This document shows, piece after piece, positions 1-11,100 of a DNA stretch of 44,481 bases. Location of the stretch: positions 1-44,481 of the forward strand of contig RECK01000094.1 in assembly GCA_007694055.1 (NCBI GenBank). The letters are read 5' to 3'. The position numbers and the translations under genes were made by a program. The notes under the pieces were generated by a model that worked only from the letters and a program-made list of their open reading frames with translations, searched no databases and was not told the origin of the DNA. Position 1 is the stretch's first letter, and the number at the start of each line of letters is the position of its first letter. The DNA comes from Wenzhouxiangella sp. (GTDB lineage Bacteria; Pseudomonadota; Gammaproteobacteria; Xanthomonadales; Wenzhouxiangellaceae).

Positions 1-116
1 ATCGACCGTTGGAACTGTGTCATGGTAAGTTGACCCGTAAGACGCTGAATGTAGGTCAATAATCACCTGTTCCGTTCTCAAAACCTGAGAAACACTGAGA
101 CACGACGCTAATCAGG

Positions 117-159
117 AAGGTTTAAGGGGAGGCTCTGATGGGTCTTTTCCTTAAACCTT
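117..159 (-). terminator. Inverted repeat downstream of rdgB, likely terminator
   Basis: An 11-bp perfect inverted repeat (AAGGTTTAAGG at 117-127, CCTTAAACCTT at 149-159) with a 21-nt loop lies just beyond the rdgB stop. The right arm is part of the heptamer array at 149-180. It would form a stem-loop at the end of the rph-rdgB transcript. No strong U tract follows, so intrinsic termination is uncertain. Confidence 0.4.
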
Positions 160-180
160 AACCCTGAAACCTTAAACCTA
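149..180. repeat. Heptamer tandem array at the rdgB 3' end
   Basis: Four 7-nt units (CCTTAAA, CCTTAAC, CCTGAAA, CCTTAAA) run into CCTA, whose CTA is the reverse complement of the rdgB stop codon TAG. On the other strand the units read GGTTTAA, GGTTTCA, GGGTTAA, GGTTTAA. This is one of six loci in the window with related units. Confidence 0.75.
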
Positions 181-774
181 TCCCTTGATCCCCTCAATCA
201 ACCCCGCCAATGCCTGCCCCCGATGGCTGATCCGGGCTTTTTCCGCCATCGTCAGTTCGGCGGCTGTGACGCCCAGTTTGGGGTCGAGGAACAGGGGGTC
301 GTAGCCGAAGCCGCCGCTGCCGCGCGGTGCTTCCAGGATCTGGCCGTGCCAGGTGCCGGTGGCGATCAGCGGGGCGGGGTCTTCGGCCGATTGCAGCATC
401 ACCAGGCAGCAGTGGAAGTGAGCGCTGCGGCGCTCGGGGGGTTGGCCGGCCAGGCGTTCCAGCAGCAGCTGGTTGTTGTCCTCGTCATCGGCCTCGGGGC
501 CGGCAAAGCGTGCCGAGTAAATGCCGGGTGCGCCGTTGAGTGCGTCCACGACCAGGCCCGAGTCGTCGCCCAGTGCCGGCAGGCCGCTGGCCGCGGCGGC
601 TGCGCGCGCCTTGAGCAGGGCATTTTCGACGAAGGTCAGGCCGGTTTCCTCGACCGGTTCCAGGTCAAAGTCGGCCTGCGAGCAGACCGCCATGTGCAGC
701 GGTTGCAGCAGGTGAGCCAGTTCCTTGAGCTTGCCGGCGTTGCCGCTGGCCAGAACCAGTTTTTCAAGCGGCAT
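178..774 (-). CDS. rdgB: XTP/dITP diphosphatase (RdgB/HAM1 family)
   Basis: Non-canonical purine NTP pyrophosphatase, 198 aa, the usual length. It hydrolyses XTP, dITP and ITP to the monophosphates and so cleans the nucleotide pool in the cytoplasm. Visible family motifs are the N-terminal [21 protein letters not shown], the segment GPEADDEDN, and [10 protein letters not shown] followed by a [14 protein letters not shown] region that forms the nucleotide-binding C-terminus. The start codon lies inside the end of rph (11-nt overlap), so the two are co-transcribed and probably translationally coupled. The stop codon abuts a heptamer repeat array. rph-rdgB linkage is common in proteobacteria; hemW, often next, is not seen before the window edge. 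Confidence 0.96.
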   Translation of the reverse strand: MPLEKLVLASGNAGKLKELAHLLQPLHMAVCSQADFDLEPVEETGLTFVENALLKARAAAAASGLPALGDDSGLVVDALNGAPGIYSARFAGPEADDEDNNQLLLERLAGQPPERRSAHFHCCLVMLQSAEDPAPLIATGTWHGQILEAPRGSGGFGYDPLFLDPKLGVTAAELTMAEKARISHRGQALAGLIEGIKG

Positions 775-1483
775 TGAGCGCGGCCTCCTGGATCTCGACC
801 AGATCCTTCACGCCTTTGGTGGCCAGCTCCAGCATGGCGTCGAGTTCCACGCGGCGGAACGCATGGCCCTCGGCCGTGCCCTGGACTTCGATAAAGCCGC
901 CGGCTTCGTTCATGACCACGTTCAGGTCGGTGTCGGCGGTGGAGTCTTCGGCGTAATCGAGGTCAAGCACGGCCTGGTCGCCGAGCATGCCGACCGAAAC
1001 GGCAGCGACGTGACCATGAATGGGGTTGCGCTTGATCTTGCCGGCATCGAACAGCTTGTCCATGGCGTCGACCAGGGCGACATAGGCGCCGGTGATCGAG
1101 GCGGTGCGGGTGCCGCCGTCGGCTTGCAGTACGTCGCAGTCCAGGGTCAGGGTGCGCTCGCCCATGGCTTCCAGGTCGATGACCGCGCGCAGGCTGCGGC
1201 CGATCAGGCGCTGGATTTCCAGGGTGCGACCGCCCTGCTTGCCACGCGTGGCCTCGCGCATGTTGCGGGTGCCGGTCGCGCGCGGCAGCATGCCGTATTC
1301 GGCCGTGACCCAGCCCGATCCCTTGCCGCGCAGCCAGGGTGGCACGCGTTCCTCGATACTGGCCGTGCACAGCACCCGCGTATCGCCGAAGGAGATAAGG
1401 ACCGAGCCCTCGGCATGCTTGGTGAAGTGACGCTGTATGGTGACCGCTCTGAGCTGGTCGGGACGTCGTCCGGAAGGTCTCAT
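764..1483 (-). CDS. rph: Ribonuclease PH
   Basis: Phosphorolytic 3'-5' exoribonuclease that trims tRNA 3' ends, using phosphate and releasing nucleoside diphosphates; it works as a hexamer. With the start at 1483 the protein is 239 aa, matching the family (about 238), and begins [12 protein letters not shown] as expected. A longer reading to 1891 only adds sequence antisense to yicC. Visible are the phosphate-binding TRNMREA segment, the [13 protein letters not shown] helix and the metal-binding region [15 protein letters not shown] purine-rich AAAGGATCAGG lies upstream of the start. It is divergent from yicC with 78 nt between the starts and overlaps rdgB downstream. Confidence 0.96.
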   Translation of the reverse strand: MRPSGRRPDQLRAVTIQRHFTKHAEGSVLISFGDTRVLCTASIEERVPPWLRGKGSGWVTAEYGMLPRATGTRNMREATRGKQGGRTLEIQRLIGRSLRAVIDLEAMGERTLTLDCDVLQADGGTRTASITGAYVALVDAMDKLFDAGKIKRNPIHGHVAAVSVGMLGDQAVLDLDYAEDSTADTDLNVVMNEAGGFIEVQGTAEGHAFRRVELDAMLELATKGVKDLVEIQEAALNAA

Positions 1484-1561
1484 GGACGCACCTGATCCTT
1501 TCAATTTGATAGCCGGCAAGGGTACCATGACGGGCTTGTCCCAAGGTTTCAGACCCACGCC

Positions 1562-2431
1562 ATGATCCGAAGCATGACCGCCTACGCGCAGTGCGCGGCC
1601 CAGACCGCGCGCGGCCAGTTGACCTGGGAGTTGCGCTCGGTCAACCAGCGTTACCTGGACTTGTCGCTGCGCCTGCCGGAAGAGTTCCGCGTGCTCGAGC
1701 CCGATGTGCGCCAGCGCTTCAAGGAGGGTTTGAGTCGTGGCAAGGTCGAGGCGAGCTTGCGCTTCCAGTCGGATGCGGCCGCAGCCAGTGCCGATCTGCG
1801 GCTCAATGTCGACCTGGCCCGGGCCCTGGTCCGCTGCCACGACGAGCTGGCTGCCCTGAGCGGCGGCGCGGCCGATCCTGACCTGGTCCACCTGCTGGAC
1901 TGGCCGGGGATGATCGTCCAGGAACGTGCCGATTTCGGGAGCGAACGCGAAGCGGCGCTGGCGCTGCTGGACCAGGCCCTGGCCGCCCTGGTCGAGGCGC
2001 GTGAGCAGGAAGGCCGGGCCATTGCCGACATGATCGAATCACGCCTGGCCGGCATCGAGCGCCAGGTCGCCGAGGTGCGCGCTTGCGTGCCGCAGATTCG
2101 GACCGCGCTGGATCAACGCTTTCGTGACCGCCTGGCCAACCTGACGCAGCCGGTGGAGCCGGGGCGCATCGAGCAGGAGGTGGTGCTGGCGCTGCAAAAG
2201 CTTGATGTTGACGAAGAACTTGATCGCCTGGATGTCCATGTGGCTGAAATACGCCGTGTCATGACCCTTGAAGAGCCGGTTGGTCGGCGTCTGGATTTCC
2301 TGATGCAGGAGCTTAATCGTGAGGCCAATACTCTGGGCTCCAAAGCCGCCGTGGTCGAAACCGGTCAAGCCGCGGTCGAGCTCAAGGTCCTGATCGAACA
2401 AATGCGCGAGCAGATCCAGAATGTCGAATAA
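1562..2431 (+). CDS. yicC: YicC/YloC family endoribonuclease
   Basis: A 289-aa member of the YicC family, starting with the conserved MIRSMTAYA and the [18 protein letters not shown] segment typical of the N-terminal domain; the C-terminal DUF1732 part contains the conserved [27 protein letters not shown] and [18 protein letters not shown] stretches. YicC homologues are linked to stationary-phase survival and have been described as endoribonucleases; the precise substrate is not deducible here. The gene overlaps gmk by 11 nt, a pairing seen in many bacteria. No clear Shine-Dalgarno sequence lies at usual spacing; the start is chosen on the conserved N-terminus. Confidence 0.93.
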   Translation: MIRSMTAYAQCAAQTARGQLTWELRSVNQRYLDLSLRLPEEFRVLEPDVRQRFKEGLSRGKVEASLRFQSDAAAASADLRLNVDLARALVRCHDELAALSGGAADPDLVHLLDWPGMIVQERADFGSEREAALALLDQALAALVEAREQEGRAIADMIESRLAGIERQVAEVRACVPQIRTALDQRFRDRLANLTQPVEPGRIEQEVVLALQKLDVDEELDRLDVHVAEIRRVMTLEEPVGRRLDFLMQELNREANTLGSKAAVVETGQAAVELKVLIEQMREQIQNVE

Positions 2432-3056
2432 GGGCGAGCTTTACCTGATCGCGGCGCCCTCGGGAGCCGGCAAGACCAGCTTGATGAGGGCGCTGCTGGA
2501 GCGCTGCCCGCGCCTGGCGCTGTCGGTGTCCGATACCACCCGGCCGGCGCGGACAGGCGAGGTCGACGGCGAGCAGTACCACTTTGTTGACCGCGCCGCT
2601 TTCGAGGCCGGTATCGCCGCCGGCGATTACCTGGAGCATGCCGAGGTGTTCGGCAACTACTACGGCACCCGACGCGATCGGGTCGAGGCGCTGTGGGCGG
2701 CCGGCAAGGATGTGCTGCTGGAAATCGACGTCCAGGGTGCGGCCCAGGTTCGGGACCGGTTTCCGGGCCTGTGCTCGATATTTATCCTGCCACCGTCCAT
2801 GGACGAGCTGGCCAGGCGGCTCAATCAGCGTGGTTCGGACTCGGCCGAGGTGATCCGGCGCCGGCTGAGCGAGGCCCGGCGCGAAATAGAGGCTTGCAGC
2901 CAGTTTCGCTGGATGGTCGTCAATGATGTTTTCGAGCGTGCCCTTGATGAACTGGAGTCGATCTGTACTGCCTGGCCGCTGCGCCGGGCGCGCCAGCAGG
3001 CCCGGGTTGCGAAACTGTTGGATGAAGACGCCGGGCACAGTACAATAAGCGATTGA
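2421..3056 (+). CDS. gmk: Guanylate kinase
   Basis: Converts GMP/dGMP plus ATP to GDP/dGDP, the essential step of guanine nucleotide supply. The 211-aa protein shows the P-loop APSGAGKTS near residue 12, the GMP-binding [18 protein letters not shown] region, and the [11 protein letters not shown] and LLEIDVQGA segments of the family. It overlaps yicC by 11 nt and precedes rpoZ and spoT, the same order as in enterics, which ties guanine nucleotide supply to (p)ppGpp metabolism. Confidence 0.97.
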   Translation: MSNKGELYLIAAPSGAGKTSLMRALLERCPRLALSVSDTTRPARTGEVDGEQYHFVDRAAFEAGIAAGDYLEHAEVFGNYYGTRRDRVEALWAAGKDVLLEIDVQGAAQVRDRFPGLCSIFILPPSMDELARRLNQRGSDSAEVIRRRLSEARREIEACSQFRWMVVNDVFERALDELESICTAWPLRRARQQARVAKLLDEDAGHSTISD

Positions 3057-3154
3057 TCTTCCGAACGACGGGCTCGATGCTGACCCAGTCGTCTCCGGAC
3101 CGTCGGTCGGTTGCCGATCGACATCACCAGTTAGCGTTTCCAGGAGTTGCCCAC

Positions 3155-3427
3155 ATGGCACGAGTTACCGTAGAAGACTGCATTGATGCAGTCCCCAACC
3201 GTTTTGACCTGGTCATCACCGCGGCCCAGCGCGCCCGGATGATTGCCAATGGCGCCGATCCGCTGGTCGACGAAGCATCCGACAAGCCCACCGTGATTGC
3301 CCTGCGCGAAATCGCCGAAGGGGTCGTCAACGATGAAAACATCGGCGGCCTTCAGGCCGAGCTGGACGCTCGCCTGGCCGCGATGCAGGCGGAAGTTCCG
3401 CCGCCGCCCGACGACGATATGGATTGA
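3155..3427 (+). CDS. rpoZ: RNA polymerase omega subunit
   Basis: Small RNA polymerase assembly subunit, 90 aa. The start is the ATG at 3155, preceded by CAGGAG at 3141-3146; an upstream in-frame extension to 3053 has no family similarity. The protein begins [11 protein letters not shown] and contains the conserved [15 protein letters not shown] and [13 protein letters not shown] segments that contact the beta' subunit. The C-terminus is acidic and proline-rich. It sits between gmk and spoT; in gammaproteobacteria omega also contributes a (p)ppGpp-binding site on the polymerase. Confidence 0.96.
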   Translation: MARVTVEDCIDAVPNRFDLVITAAQRARMIANGADPLVDEASDKPTVIALREIAEGVVNDENIGGLQAELDARLAAMQAEVPPPPDDDMD

Positions 3428-3478
3428 TCGAACAGCGTTGCGGCGCGTGAACAGGATCTTGCCAGGCGGGGCAGCCTG

Positions 3479-5593
3479 ATGCTACCCGGCGCCGTACGCC
3501 AACTCCGCGACCTGCTCAATACCTATCTTGAGCCGGAGCAGGTCGCGAAGGTTCTGCGCGCCTACGAAGTGGGTGCCGAGGCCCACCAGGGCCAGAAACG
3601 CCGCTCGGGCGAGGATTACATCATGCACCCGGTGGCCGTGGCCCGGATTCTTGCCGGGATGCGCATGGACCATCAGACCATCACCGCCGCCATCCTTCAC
3701 GATACCGTGGAGGACACACCGCTGGAACAAGACGACCTCGAGCGCGAATTTGGCACCGAGGTAGCGCGCCTGGTCGACGGTGTCACCAAGCTCGACAAGA
3801 TGAAGTTCCGGACCCGCCGCGAGGCCGATGCGGAAAGCTTCCGCAAGCTGCTGCTGGCGATGAGCCGCGATTTGCGCGTCATCTTCATCAAACTGGCTGA
3901 CCGCCTGCACAACATGCGCACCATTGATGCCATGTCAACCGATGCCCGCCGCCGCATTTCGTCCGAAACCCTGGATATCTACGCGCCCATCGCCGAACGG
4001 CTGGGGATGAACGCGCTCAAGGAAGAGCTCGAGGCGCTGGGCTTTGCCAATCTCTATCCCAACCGGTACCGGGTCATCAATCAGCGCGTGGCCAAGGTGG
4101 GCGGCAATCGCCAGGAGATCATCGACTCGATCACGGCCGATCTGAAGAAGCGCTTGAGCGAGGCCGGCATCCCGGCCCGGGTTGAGGGCCGCACCAAGAC
4201 GCCTTACAGCATCTATACCAAGATGCGCGACAAGAGCCTGCCGTACACCGAAGTTTCCGACCTGTTCGCCTTTCGCATCATCACCCATTCCGAGCCCCAC
4301 TGCTACCAGGCCCTCGGCATTTGCCACAGCCTGTACCAGCCCAAGCCGGGCAGTTTCAAGGACTACATCGCACTGCCCAAGCCCAATGGCTACCAGTCCT
4401 TGCACACCGTGCTCAATTCACCGTTCCAGGTGCAGGTGGAAATCCAGATCCGCACCGAGGAAATGGACCTGGTGGCCGAGAAAGGGGCCGCGGCGCACTG
4501 GCTTTACAAGGCCACGCCAGATCGCTCCACCGCCATGCGCGCCCGTGAGTGGCTGCTGAAACTGGTCGATACCCAGTACCGGGCACCCGATGCCAATGAG
4601 TTTCTCGATACCGCCAAGTCCGAGCTGTTCCCGGACGAGATCTTCGTGTTCACCCCGCGCGGCAAGATCATTGATCTCAAGGCCGAGGCCACGGCCCTGG
4701 ATTTTGCCTACGCCATTCATACCGATGTCGGCAACCAGGCGGTCGGTGCCCGTATCGACAAGCAGCGCATGCCGCTGAGTACCCGTCTGGAAAATGGCCA
4801 GACCGTTGAAATCCTCACCGAAAAGGGCTCTGCCCCGCAGTCGGAGTGGCTGGAGTTCGTGGTTACCTCCAAGGCCCGGACCGCCATTCGATCGCAACTG
4901 AAGAACCTGGAACAGGCCGACTCGGTGGCGATCGGGGATCGGCTGCTCGACCAGGCCCTGGCCCGGCGCGGATATTCTCTGGAAAAAGTCTCCCAGCGCC
5001 GGCTCGAGCGCTACCTGGCCAAGCTGGGCCTGGAGCGCCTGGAAGATCTGCTGATCCGCATTGCCCGCGGCGACATGCTGGCCCGTGTTGCGGCCCACAA
5101 GCTTTTGCCACTGACCCAGCGCCACCGTGCCGAGGAAGACATTGCCACCTCGCTTAGCATTGGTGGCGAGGAAGGCAGTGCGATCACGTACTCGGTTTGC
5201 TGCCACCCGATCCCGGGTGACCCGGTCATGGGTTATCTGTCGCCGGGCAAGGGTGTGGTCATCCATCGCCAGCGCTGTCCCAACGTGCAGGGATTGCGCA
5301 AGAATCACGCTGACCGCTGCATCGATGTGACCTGGGAACCCCTGGTGAAGGGCCATTTCTCGGTGCTGCTGAAGCTGGTTACCGTCAACGGCCCCGGCGT
5401 ACTGGCCTCGGTCTCGGCCACCCTGGGCCAGGTCGGTGCCAATATCGAGCGGGTCGAGCAAAAGGAATCAACGCGCGAAACAGCAACCTTGTGGTTCGTG
5501 CTCAGCGTCAGGGGGCGCGATCAGCTGGCCCGGGTCATGCGCCGGCTCAAGCGCAATCCGAACGTGATGCGAGTGAGTCGGGAGATGGCTTAG
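3479..5593 (+). CDS. spoT: Bifunctional (p)ppGpp synthetase/hydrolase SpoT
   Basis: RelA/SpoT-family alarmone enzyme of 704 aa (E. coli SpoT is 702). Order of domains: HD hydrolase with intact HDTVEDT (His74-Asp75), so hydrolysis should be active; synthetase with GRTKTPYSIYTKM and catalytic-type Asp261 in VSDLFAFRII; TGS (FVFTPRGKIIDL...); helical and zinc-finger/CC-type region containing VCCHPIPGDPVMGY; and a C-terminal ACT domain. An intact HD motif separates it from monofunctional RelA. The stop codon TAG runs straight into a GGTGAAA heptamer array before ridA. Confidence 0.95.
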   Translation: MLPGAVRQLRDLLNTYLEPEQVAKVLRAYEVGAEAHQGQKRRSGEDYIMHPVAVARILAGMRMDHQTITAAILHDTVEDTPLEQDDLEREFGTEVARLVDGVTKLDKMKFRTRREADAESFRKLLLAMSRDLRVIFIKLADRLHNMRTIDAMSTDARRRISSETLDIYAPIAERLGMNALKEELEALGFANLYPNRYRVINQRVAKVGGNRQEIIDSITADLKKRLSEAGIPARVEGRTKTPYSIYTKMRDKSLPYTEVSDLFAFRIITHSEPHCYQALGICHSLYQPKPGSFKDYIALPKPNGYQSLHTVLNSPFQVQVEIQIRTEEMDLVAEKGAAAHWLYKATPDRSTAMRAREWLLKLVDTQYRAPDANEFLDTAKSELFPDEIFVFTPRGKIIDLKAEATALDFAYAIHTDVGNQAVGARIDKQRMPLSTRLENGQTVEILTEKGSAPQSEWLEFVVTSKARTAIRSQLKNLEQADSVAIGDRLLDQALARRGYSLEKVSQRRLERYLAKLGLERLEDLLIRIARGDMLARVAAHKLLPLTQRHRAEEDIATSLSIGGEEGSAITYSVCCHPIPGDPVMGYLSPGKGVVIHRQRCPNVQGLRKNHADRCIDVTWEPLVKGHFSVLLKLVTVNGPGVLASVSATLGQVGANIERVEQKESTRETATLWFVLSVRGRDQLARVMRRLKRNPNVMRVSREMA

Positions 5594-5627
5594 GGGCGGT
5601 GAAAGGTGAAAGGTGAAAGGTGAAAGG
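5593..5627. repeat. GGTGAAA tandem array between spoT and ridA
   Basis: Four perfect GGTGAAA units (5598-5625) follow GGGGC directly after the spoT stop codon, and the array ends in GG. The same 35 bp recurs exactly at 33517-33551 near msrB. The 3' end of the array supplies the AAAGGA ribosome-binding site of ridA. Confidence 0.85.
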
Positions 5628-5634
5628 ACGATTT

Positions 5635-6036
5635 ATGGAAAAGACTGTGATTCATACCGAGATGGCGCCGGCGGCGATCGGGCCTTATTCGCAGGCGGTG
5701 CGGGCCGGGGATACCGTGTATCTTTCGGGGCAGATTCCGCTGGATCCGGCTACCGGCGAGCTGGTTGGCGGCGATTTCTCGACCCAGGCGGCGCGAGTTT
5801 TCGACAACCTGGCGGCCGTTGCCCAGGCCGCGGGCGGGTCGCTGGATGATGTCGTCAAGCTCAATATCTTTCTGACCGACCTGGGCCAGTTCGGCGTGGT
5901 CAACGAGATGATGGCCGAGCGCTTCTCGGCACCTTACCCGGCCCGGGCCACGATCCAGGTTGCGGCATTGCCCAAGGGCGTGCCGGTGGAGATGGATGCT
6001 GTCATGGTGCTGGCCGGCGACGGTGACGGCAGCTGA
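5635..6036 (+). CDS. ridA: RidA family reactive imine deaminase
   Basis: RidA/YjgF/YER057c protein, 133 aa, which hydrolyses reactive enamine/imine intermediates made by PLP-dependent threonine and serine dehydratases. Family motifs: IGPYSQAV near residue 15, [15 protein letters not shown], the trimer-core KLNIFLTDL, and the arginine in [15 protein letters not shown] that binds the substrate carboxylate. The ATG at 5635 is preceded by AAAGGA at 5623-5628, which is made by the last unit of the repeat array; an in-frame GTG at 5620 lies inside the array and is less likely. The 3' end overlaps recG by 14 nt. It occupies the slot held by trmH in enterics. Confidence 0.95.
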   Translation: MEKTVIHTEMAPAAIGPYSQAVRAGDTVYLSGQIPLDPATGELVGGDFSTQAARVFDNLAAVAQAAGGSLDDVVKLNIFLTDLGQFGVVNEMMAERFSAPYPARATIQVAALPKGVPVEMDAVMVLAGDGDGS

Positions 6037-8110
6037 CAGCGCCAACGGCGGCGACAGCCCAGGCAATCGTCCGGTCACGGAACTGCCGGGGGTTGGGGCG
6101 CAGGTTGCCGCGCGCCTGAAGGCGCTGGGCCTGGAGCGCGAACTCGACCTGTTGTTTCACCTGCCACTGCGCTACGAGGACCGCACCCGGATCACGCCCA
6201 TGAACCGGGTCCGGCCGAATACCACGGTCCAGGTCCAGGGACGCATCGTTCACCAGGAAATTCGCCAGGCACGCAGCCGCATGCTGCTGGCCACGCTGGC
6301 CGATGACAGTGGCCAGGTCGTGCTGCGCTTTTTCCGCTTTTTCCCCAGCCAGCTGCGTCAGCTCAGGGAAGGCGCGCGGGTGCGCTGCTTCGGTGAGGCG
6401 CGCTTTGGCCCCAACGGCTTCGAGCTGGCCCATCCGCAGGTGGTGTCGCTGGGGCGCGACGGCGGTCCGCCCCTGCCGGAATCCCTGACCCCCGTCTATC
6501 CCACCACCCAGGGCCTGGGCCAGGCCAACCTGGCCCGCCTGGTCGGACTGGCCGTGGAGCGACTGCGCCAGGGCCTGGTTCGACTCGATGATCCCTTGCC
6601 GGCAGACGATGAGGTGATGGGGCTGACCAATGCCCTGTTGACCATCCACGCGCCGGGTCCCAACGAAGACCTGGCCGCGCTGGTCGATGGTCATCATCCG
6701 GCCGTGCAGCGCCTGGCTGTTGAGGAGTTGCTTGCCCATCATCTTGCCCTGTCCCGGCTCAATCGGGCCCGGGCCCGCCAGCGTGCCCCGCGCCTGGAAG
6801 ACGGCAAGGGACTGGGCCGGCGCTTGCTCGAGGGACTGCCGTTCAAGCCCACCGCGGCCCAGGATCGGGTCATCCGGGAAATCCTTGAGGACCTGGCCGG
6901 AAATCGCCCGATGCGACGCTTGCTGCAAGGCGATGTCGGTTCGGGCAAGACCCTGGTGGCGGCGGCGGCGCTGGTCGTGGCGGCCGCCTCCGGTCGCCAG
7001 GCCGCCATCGTTGCCCCCACCGAAATCCTGGCCGAGCAGCATTTCCGGACCCTGTCGGCCTGGCTGGAGCCGCTGGGCCTGGAGACGGTCTGGCTGGCCG
7101 GCAAGGTCAAGGGCAAGGCCCGGCGCCAGGCCCTGGAGGCGCTGGCCGGGTCGGCCGCCATCGCGATTGGCACCCATGCCCTGTTCCAGGAAGGCGTGGT
7201 GTTTCGCGATCTGGGCCTGATTGTGGTCGACGAGCAACACCGTTTCGGCGTTCACCAGCGCCTGGCCCTGACGGCCAAGGGCCAGCGCGGCCGCATCCTG
7301 CCGCACCAGCTGGTGATGACGGCAACGCCCATTCCGCGCACCCTGGCCATGACCGCCTATGCCGGGCTGGATGTGTCGGTGATCGATGAGCTGCCGCCGG
7401 GCCGCAAGCCGGTCACCACGGTCGCGGCCAGTCAGTCGCGCCGTGACCAGGTGATCGAGCGCCTCAGGGCGGCCCTGGCCGAGGGGCGCCAGGCCTACTG
7501 GGTGTGCCCGCTGATCGAGGAATCCGATCTGTTGCAGGCCGAGGCGGCCGAGACCCGCGCCGCCGAGCTGACCCGCAGCCTGGCCGGCATACGGGTCGGG
7601 CTGGTGCATGGCCGCATGAAACCGGCTGACAAGCAGCAGGTGATGGACGACTTCAGTGCCGGGCGCATCCGTCTGCTGGTTGCCACCACGGTCATCGAAG
7701 TCGGGGTTGATGTGCCCAATGCCGGCTTGATGATGATTGAAAACGCTGAGCGTCTGGGTCTGTCCCAGCTCCACCAGCTGCGCGGTCGGGTCGGCCGCGG
7801 CAGCGACCAGGCCGCCTGCGTGCTGCTGTACCGGCCACCCCTGGGTGACATGGCCCGGGCCCGGCTGGAGGTCATGCGCGAGACCACCGATGGGTTCGTG
7901 ATTGCGGAAAAAGACCTGGAGCTGCGCGGCCCCGGCGAGGTGCTGGGCACCCGGCAGACCGGCATGCTGCGCTTCAGGATCGCCGACCTGGGTCGCGATG
8001 CCGACCTGCTGGAGCCGGTTCGGGCCCTGGCTGAACGACTCGATACCTCGGCCCAGACGCTGATCATCGAGCGCTGGCTCGGCCAGGCCGAGCAGTTCGT
8101 CGACGTGTGA
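6023..8110 (+). CDS. recG: ATP-dependent DNA helicase RecG
   Basis: Branch-migrating helicase that remodels stalled forks, D-loops and R-loops. With the GTG at 6023 the protein is 695 aa (E. coli 693). Visible: the wedge/OB region near the N-terminus, helicase motif [16 protein letters not shown] near residue 305, motif [13 protein letters not shown], motif [15 protein letters not shown], and the C-terminal helicase lobe ending in the QLRGRVGRG arginine-finger segment. The start overlaps the end of ridA by 14 nt, so translation is likely coupled; an earlier start at 5960 would be antisense-like extra sequence with no similarity. Confidence 0.96.
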   Translation: MTAADSANGGDSPGNRPVTELPGVGAQVAARLKALGLERELDLLFHLPLRYEDRTRITPMNRVRPNTTVQVQGRIVHQEIRQARSRMLLATLADDSGQVVLRFFRFFPSQLRQLREGARVRCFGEARFGPNGFELAHPQVVSLGRDGGPPLPESLTPVYPTTQGLGQANLARLVGLAVERLRQGLVRLDDPLPADDEVMGLTNALLTIHAPGPNEDLAALVDGHHPAVQRLAVEELLAHHLALSRLNRARARQRAPRLEDGKGLGRRLLEGLPFKPTAAQDRVIREILEDLAGNRPMRRLLQGDVGSGKTLVAAAALVVAAASGRQAAIVAPTEILAEQHFRTLSAWLEPLGLETVWLAGKVKGKARRQALEALAGSAAIAIGTHALFQEGVVFRDLGLIVVDEQHRFGVHQRLALTAKGQRGRILPHQLVMTATPIPRTLAMTAYAGLDVSVIDELPPGRKPVTTVAASQSRRDQVIERLRAALAEGRQAYWVCPLIEESDLLQAEAAETRAAELTRSLAGIRVGLVHGRMKPADKQQVMDDFSAGRIRLLVATTVIEVGVDVPNAGLMMIENAERLGLSQLHQLRGRVGRGSDQAACVLLYRPPLGDMARARLEVMRETTDGFVIAEKDLELRGPGEVLGTRQTGMLRFRIADLGRDADLLEPVRALAERLDTSAQTLIIERWLGQAEQFVDV

Positions 8111-8164
8111 CGACGGCTGCGCCTGGGCGAGGAATTCGCCAATTGCAGGGGAACGCGGTTCATA

Positions 8165-11100
8165 ATGCAGGTATTTAATCCTGTGGCAGTGGCCATGAAG
8201 CCCAGCCTGAAACACGCTTGCTCGTTCTGGCACGATGATCCGCGGTGTGCGGCAGGGTTGGGGTTTGCCCTGCTGCTGATCATGATCGCGCTTCCGCTTC
8301 AGGCAGCTACCCTGTTCGACTTCGAGCGCTTTTCCGACCAGCTCGGTGGCCGCCAGTCGACCGTTTACGACGTGTTCGAGGACCACCAGGGTTTTCTCTG
8401 GTTTGCCGGCGACACCGACGGCCTGCTGCGCTACGACGGATACGAGCTGATGAGCTGGAGCGAGGGTTTTCTCGCCACCGAGACCCGTCACAACGTCAGT
8501 ACCCAGATCATGTCGCGCAGCGGTCGTCTCTGGGCGGGCAGCTGGGGCAATGGCCTGCAGTACTGGGATCCGGCAGAGCAACGCTTCGTCCAGTTCCTGC
8601 ACGCGCCAGACGATCCGCACAGCCTGGCCGACAATCGCGTCCAGACCTTCCTTGAAGACAGTCGCGGCCGGCTCTGGGTGGGTACCGTGGCGGGCATCAA
8701 TATCGTCGATCCGGAGCAACCCAACCAACTCAGGCGCTTCGCTGCCGACCAGCCCGAGCACCCGCTCTATCGGCAGCGGATCTGGCGCCTGGTCGAATGG
8801 GACGGCTGGATCTGGCTGGCGACCTCGAATGGCGTGTTTCGCGTGGACATGGATAGCGGTGAGTGGCAGCGCTACTTGCTGGAGGCCGGTGATGAGGCGG
8901 TTGACCATGAGCGCAGCGACGAAGTCCGAACCGTGGCCCTGGCCCATGGCCGTGTCTGGGCCGCTTCCCAGCTGGGTGCCTTTGTCTGGGCACCAGCCCA
9001 GGGCCGCTTTGAGCGGGTCGAGTTTGCCCATGACGCCGCCCGCGCCCCGCCGCGCATCAACGAGCTGCTCGAAAGCCGCAGTCACGGTCTCTGGGTCGGT
9101 GCCCACGACGGTCTGTACCGCATCGATGCGGCTACCTCGGCTTTCGTTCAACTCGGCCAGCGCGGCCAGCTGATCCCCGATGTCGACGTGCGCGCCCTGC
9201 ATGAAGACGATGAGGGCAACCTCTGGATCGGCACCCGCGACCAGGGCCTGATCTTCGGTCGGCGCCAGCAGCAGACTTTCGCCCCGCTGCGTGAGCGGAT
9301 GCCGCCCGAGCTGGCCGAAGCGGGCGGCAGGCTCAGCTCTGCCCTGCTGACTGACCGGCGCGGCCGGCTCTGGGCCAGTTTTCCCGGCGGCATCCTCCGC
9401 CAGGACGAAGCAGGTGATTGGCGATCCTGGCGATTCGATCCCCGCGACGGTGTGCGCCGGGTCGAACGGCTGGTCGAAGATGCGCGGGGCTGGATCTGGC
9501 TGGCAACCGATGGCGGTCTGTTCGTGATCGACGAGGCCGACAATCTGCGCGCCGAAACCCGGATATTCGATCTGCTGGGCGTAGGTGTCTTGCCGGTCAG
9601 CGAGCTCTGGATCGGGCGTAACGGCTGTCTCTGGATCGGGCTCTGGCACTACGGCCTGGCCTGCTGGCAACCGGATGGCGATCATATCGATCTGCTGCTG
9701 ACCGAACTGCAGCAAACCCGGGGTGATTCGATCTATCAGCTTGCCAGCGACGACCAGGATCGTCTGTGGGTGGCAACCCGCTACGCCGGTCTGTTCTCGG
9801 TCGACCTCGAGGACCACACTGTGCAGCGCTGGCCGCTGGTCGACGGCGATCGCCACGAGCCTTCCTACTACTGTGCCGTGCCCGATGAGGGGCGCTTGTG
9901 GCTGTGTACCGGTGACGGCCTGATTGCATTTGACCCGAAAAGTGGCCGGAAACAGTCATACGGGACCGAACGCGGCCTGCCGGCAGCCCGTATCAGCGGC
10001 CTTTTCAAGCATCCGAGTGCGGGTCTCTGGGCGCTGACCCCCAATGGACTGGCCCGCCAGCTGCCCGGCCGTGACCGTTTCGTCAGCTACGGCCTGGCCG
10101 ATGGATTGCCAGGCCTGGGCTTGCAGCGTAATGCCGTCACCCTCGATCCGTCCGGTCGCCTGCTGGTTGGTACCAACCGCGGCGCGGCTGTTCTCCAGGA
10201 CCCGGAGTTGCCCCTGGACTACCGGGCGCCGCAGATGGTGCTCAGCCGGGTCTGGATCGGGCGTGAAGACCTGACCCGGCAGCTCGACCCGCACTCCCCC
10301 GAGGTGCGCCTGGCGCCAGACCAGCGCGACCTGATGCTCCAGTTCGCGGTGCTCGATTTCCACGATCCCGGCCGTAACGTGATGCGATTGAAGCTCAATG
10401 GCCTGGACGAGGATTTCGGCCCGCTGACCACCGAGCGCAGCGTCCGCTACCTGAACCTGGCGCCCGGACGCTACGAGCTTGTGGTCGAGGGCTGGAACAG
10501 CCGCGGTGTGCAGGCCGTGCAGCCGCTGGTGCTGTCCATCGTGGTCGCAGCGCCCTGGTGGCAGTTGCCCTGGGTCTGGCTGCTGGCTGCATCCGTCTTG
10601 CTGGTGCTGATCTGGCTGCTGGTCCAGGCGCGCCTGCATGCCATGCGCTCGGCCAACGCTCGCCTCCAGGTCATGGTGGATGAGCGAACCCGGGCCCTGG
10701 CCGATGCCAATGCCCAGCTGCGCACCCAGTCAACCCAGGACTTTCTTACCGGCCTGCTCAACCGTCGTGGCTTTACCGATCGCTTCAACAGCCTGCGCCA
10801 GGCCAGGGCGCAAACCGGCGAGCCACTGAGCCTGGTGCTGTTCGATCTCGACCATTTCAAGGAGCTGAATGACCGCCACGGTCATGATGCCGGTGACCGC
10901 GTACTGCGCCAGGTGGCCGAAATCCTTGGTCAGCAGCTCCCGGAGTCAGCCCTGGCCGCACGCTGGGGCGGCGAGGAATTCCTGATCGCACTGGACGGCT
11001 TGGACAGCGCAGACGCCGTTGCGGTTTGCGAGCAGTTGCGTGCCGCCTTCCGCGACTGCCCGGTTGCCGCCGATGGCACGATGGTCAGTTTTACCGCCAC

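Noticed and set aside
22-24. Minus-strand ATG at 24, possibly the start of a gene leaving the window
   Set aside because: Only seven codons are visible and no convincing ribosome-binding site or promoter precedes it.
30-59. TTGACC-N18-GGTCAA inverted repeat near the left edge
   Set aside because: Six-bp arms with a wide loop and no known gene beside it; too little context to support an operator.
1484-1891. N-terminal extension of rph to 1891
   Set aside because: Antisense to yicC; RNase PH family length and start match 1483.
8161-8166. CATAAT box before the propeller-GGDEF gene
   Set aside because: The only -35-like sequence (TTGCAG) is 12 bp away. The box overlaps the chosen ATG. A similar CATAAT at 16690 also lacks a -35.
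6002-9856. A very long open frame (1284 codons) on the minus strand
   Set aside because: It is antisense to recG and the propeller-GGDEF gene, both with clear motifs, and its translation is low-complexity and unlike any family. High GC removes stops on the other strand.
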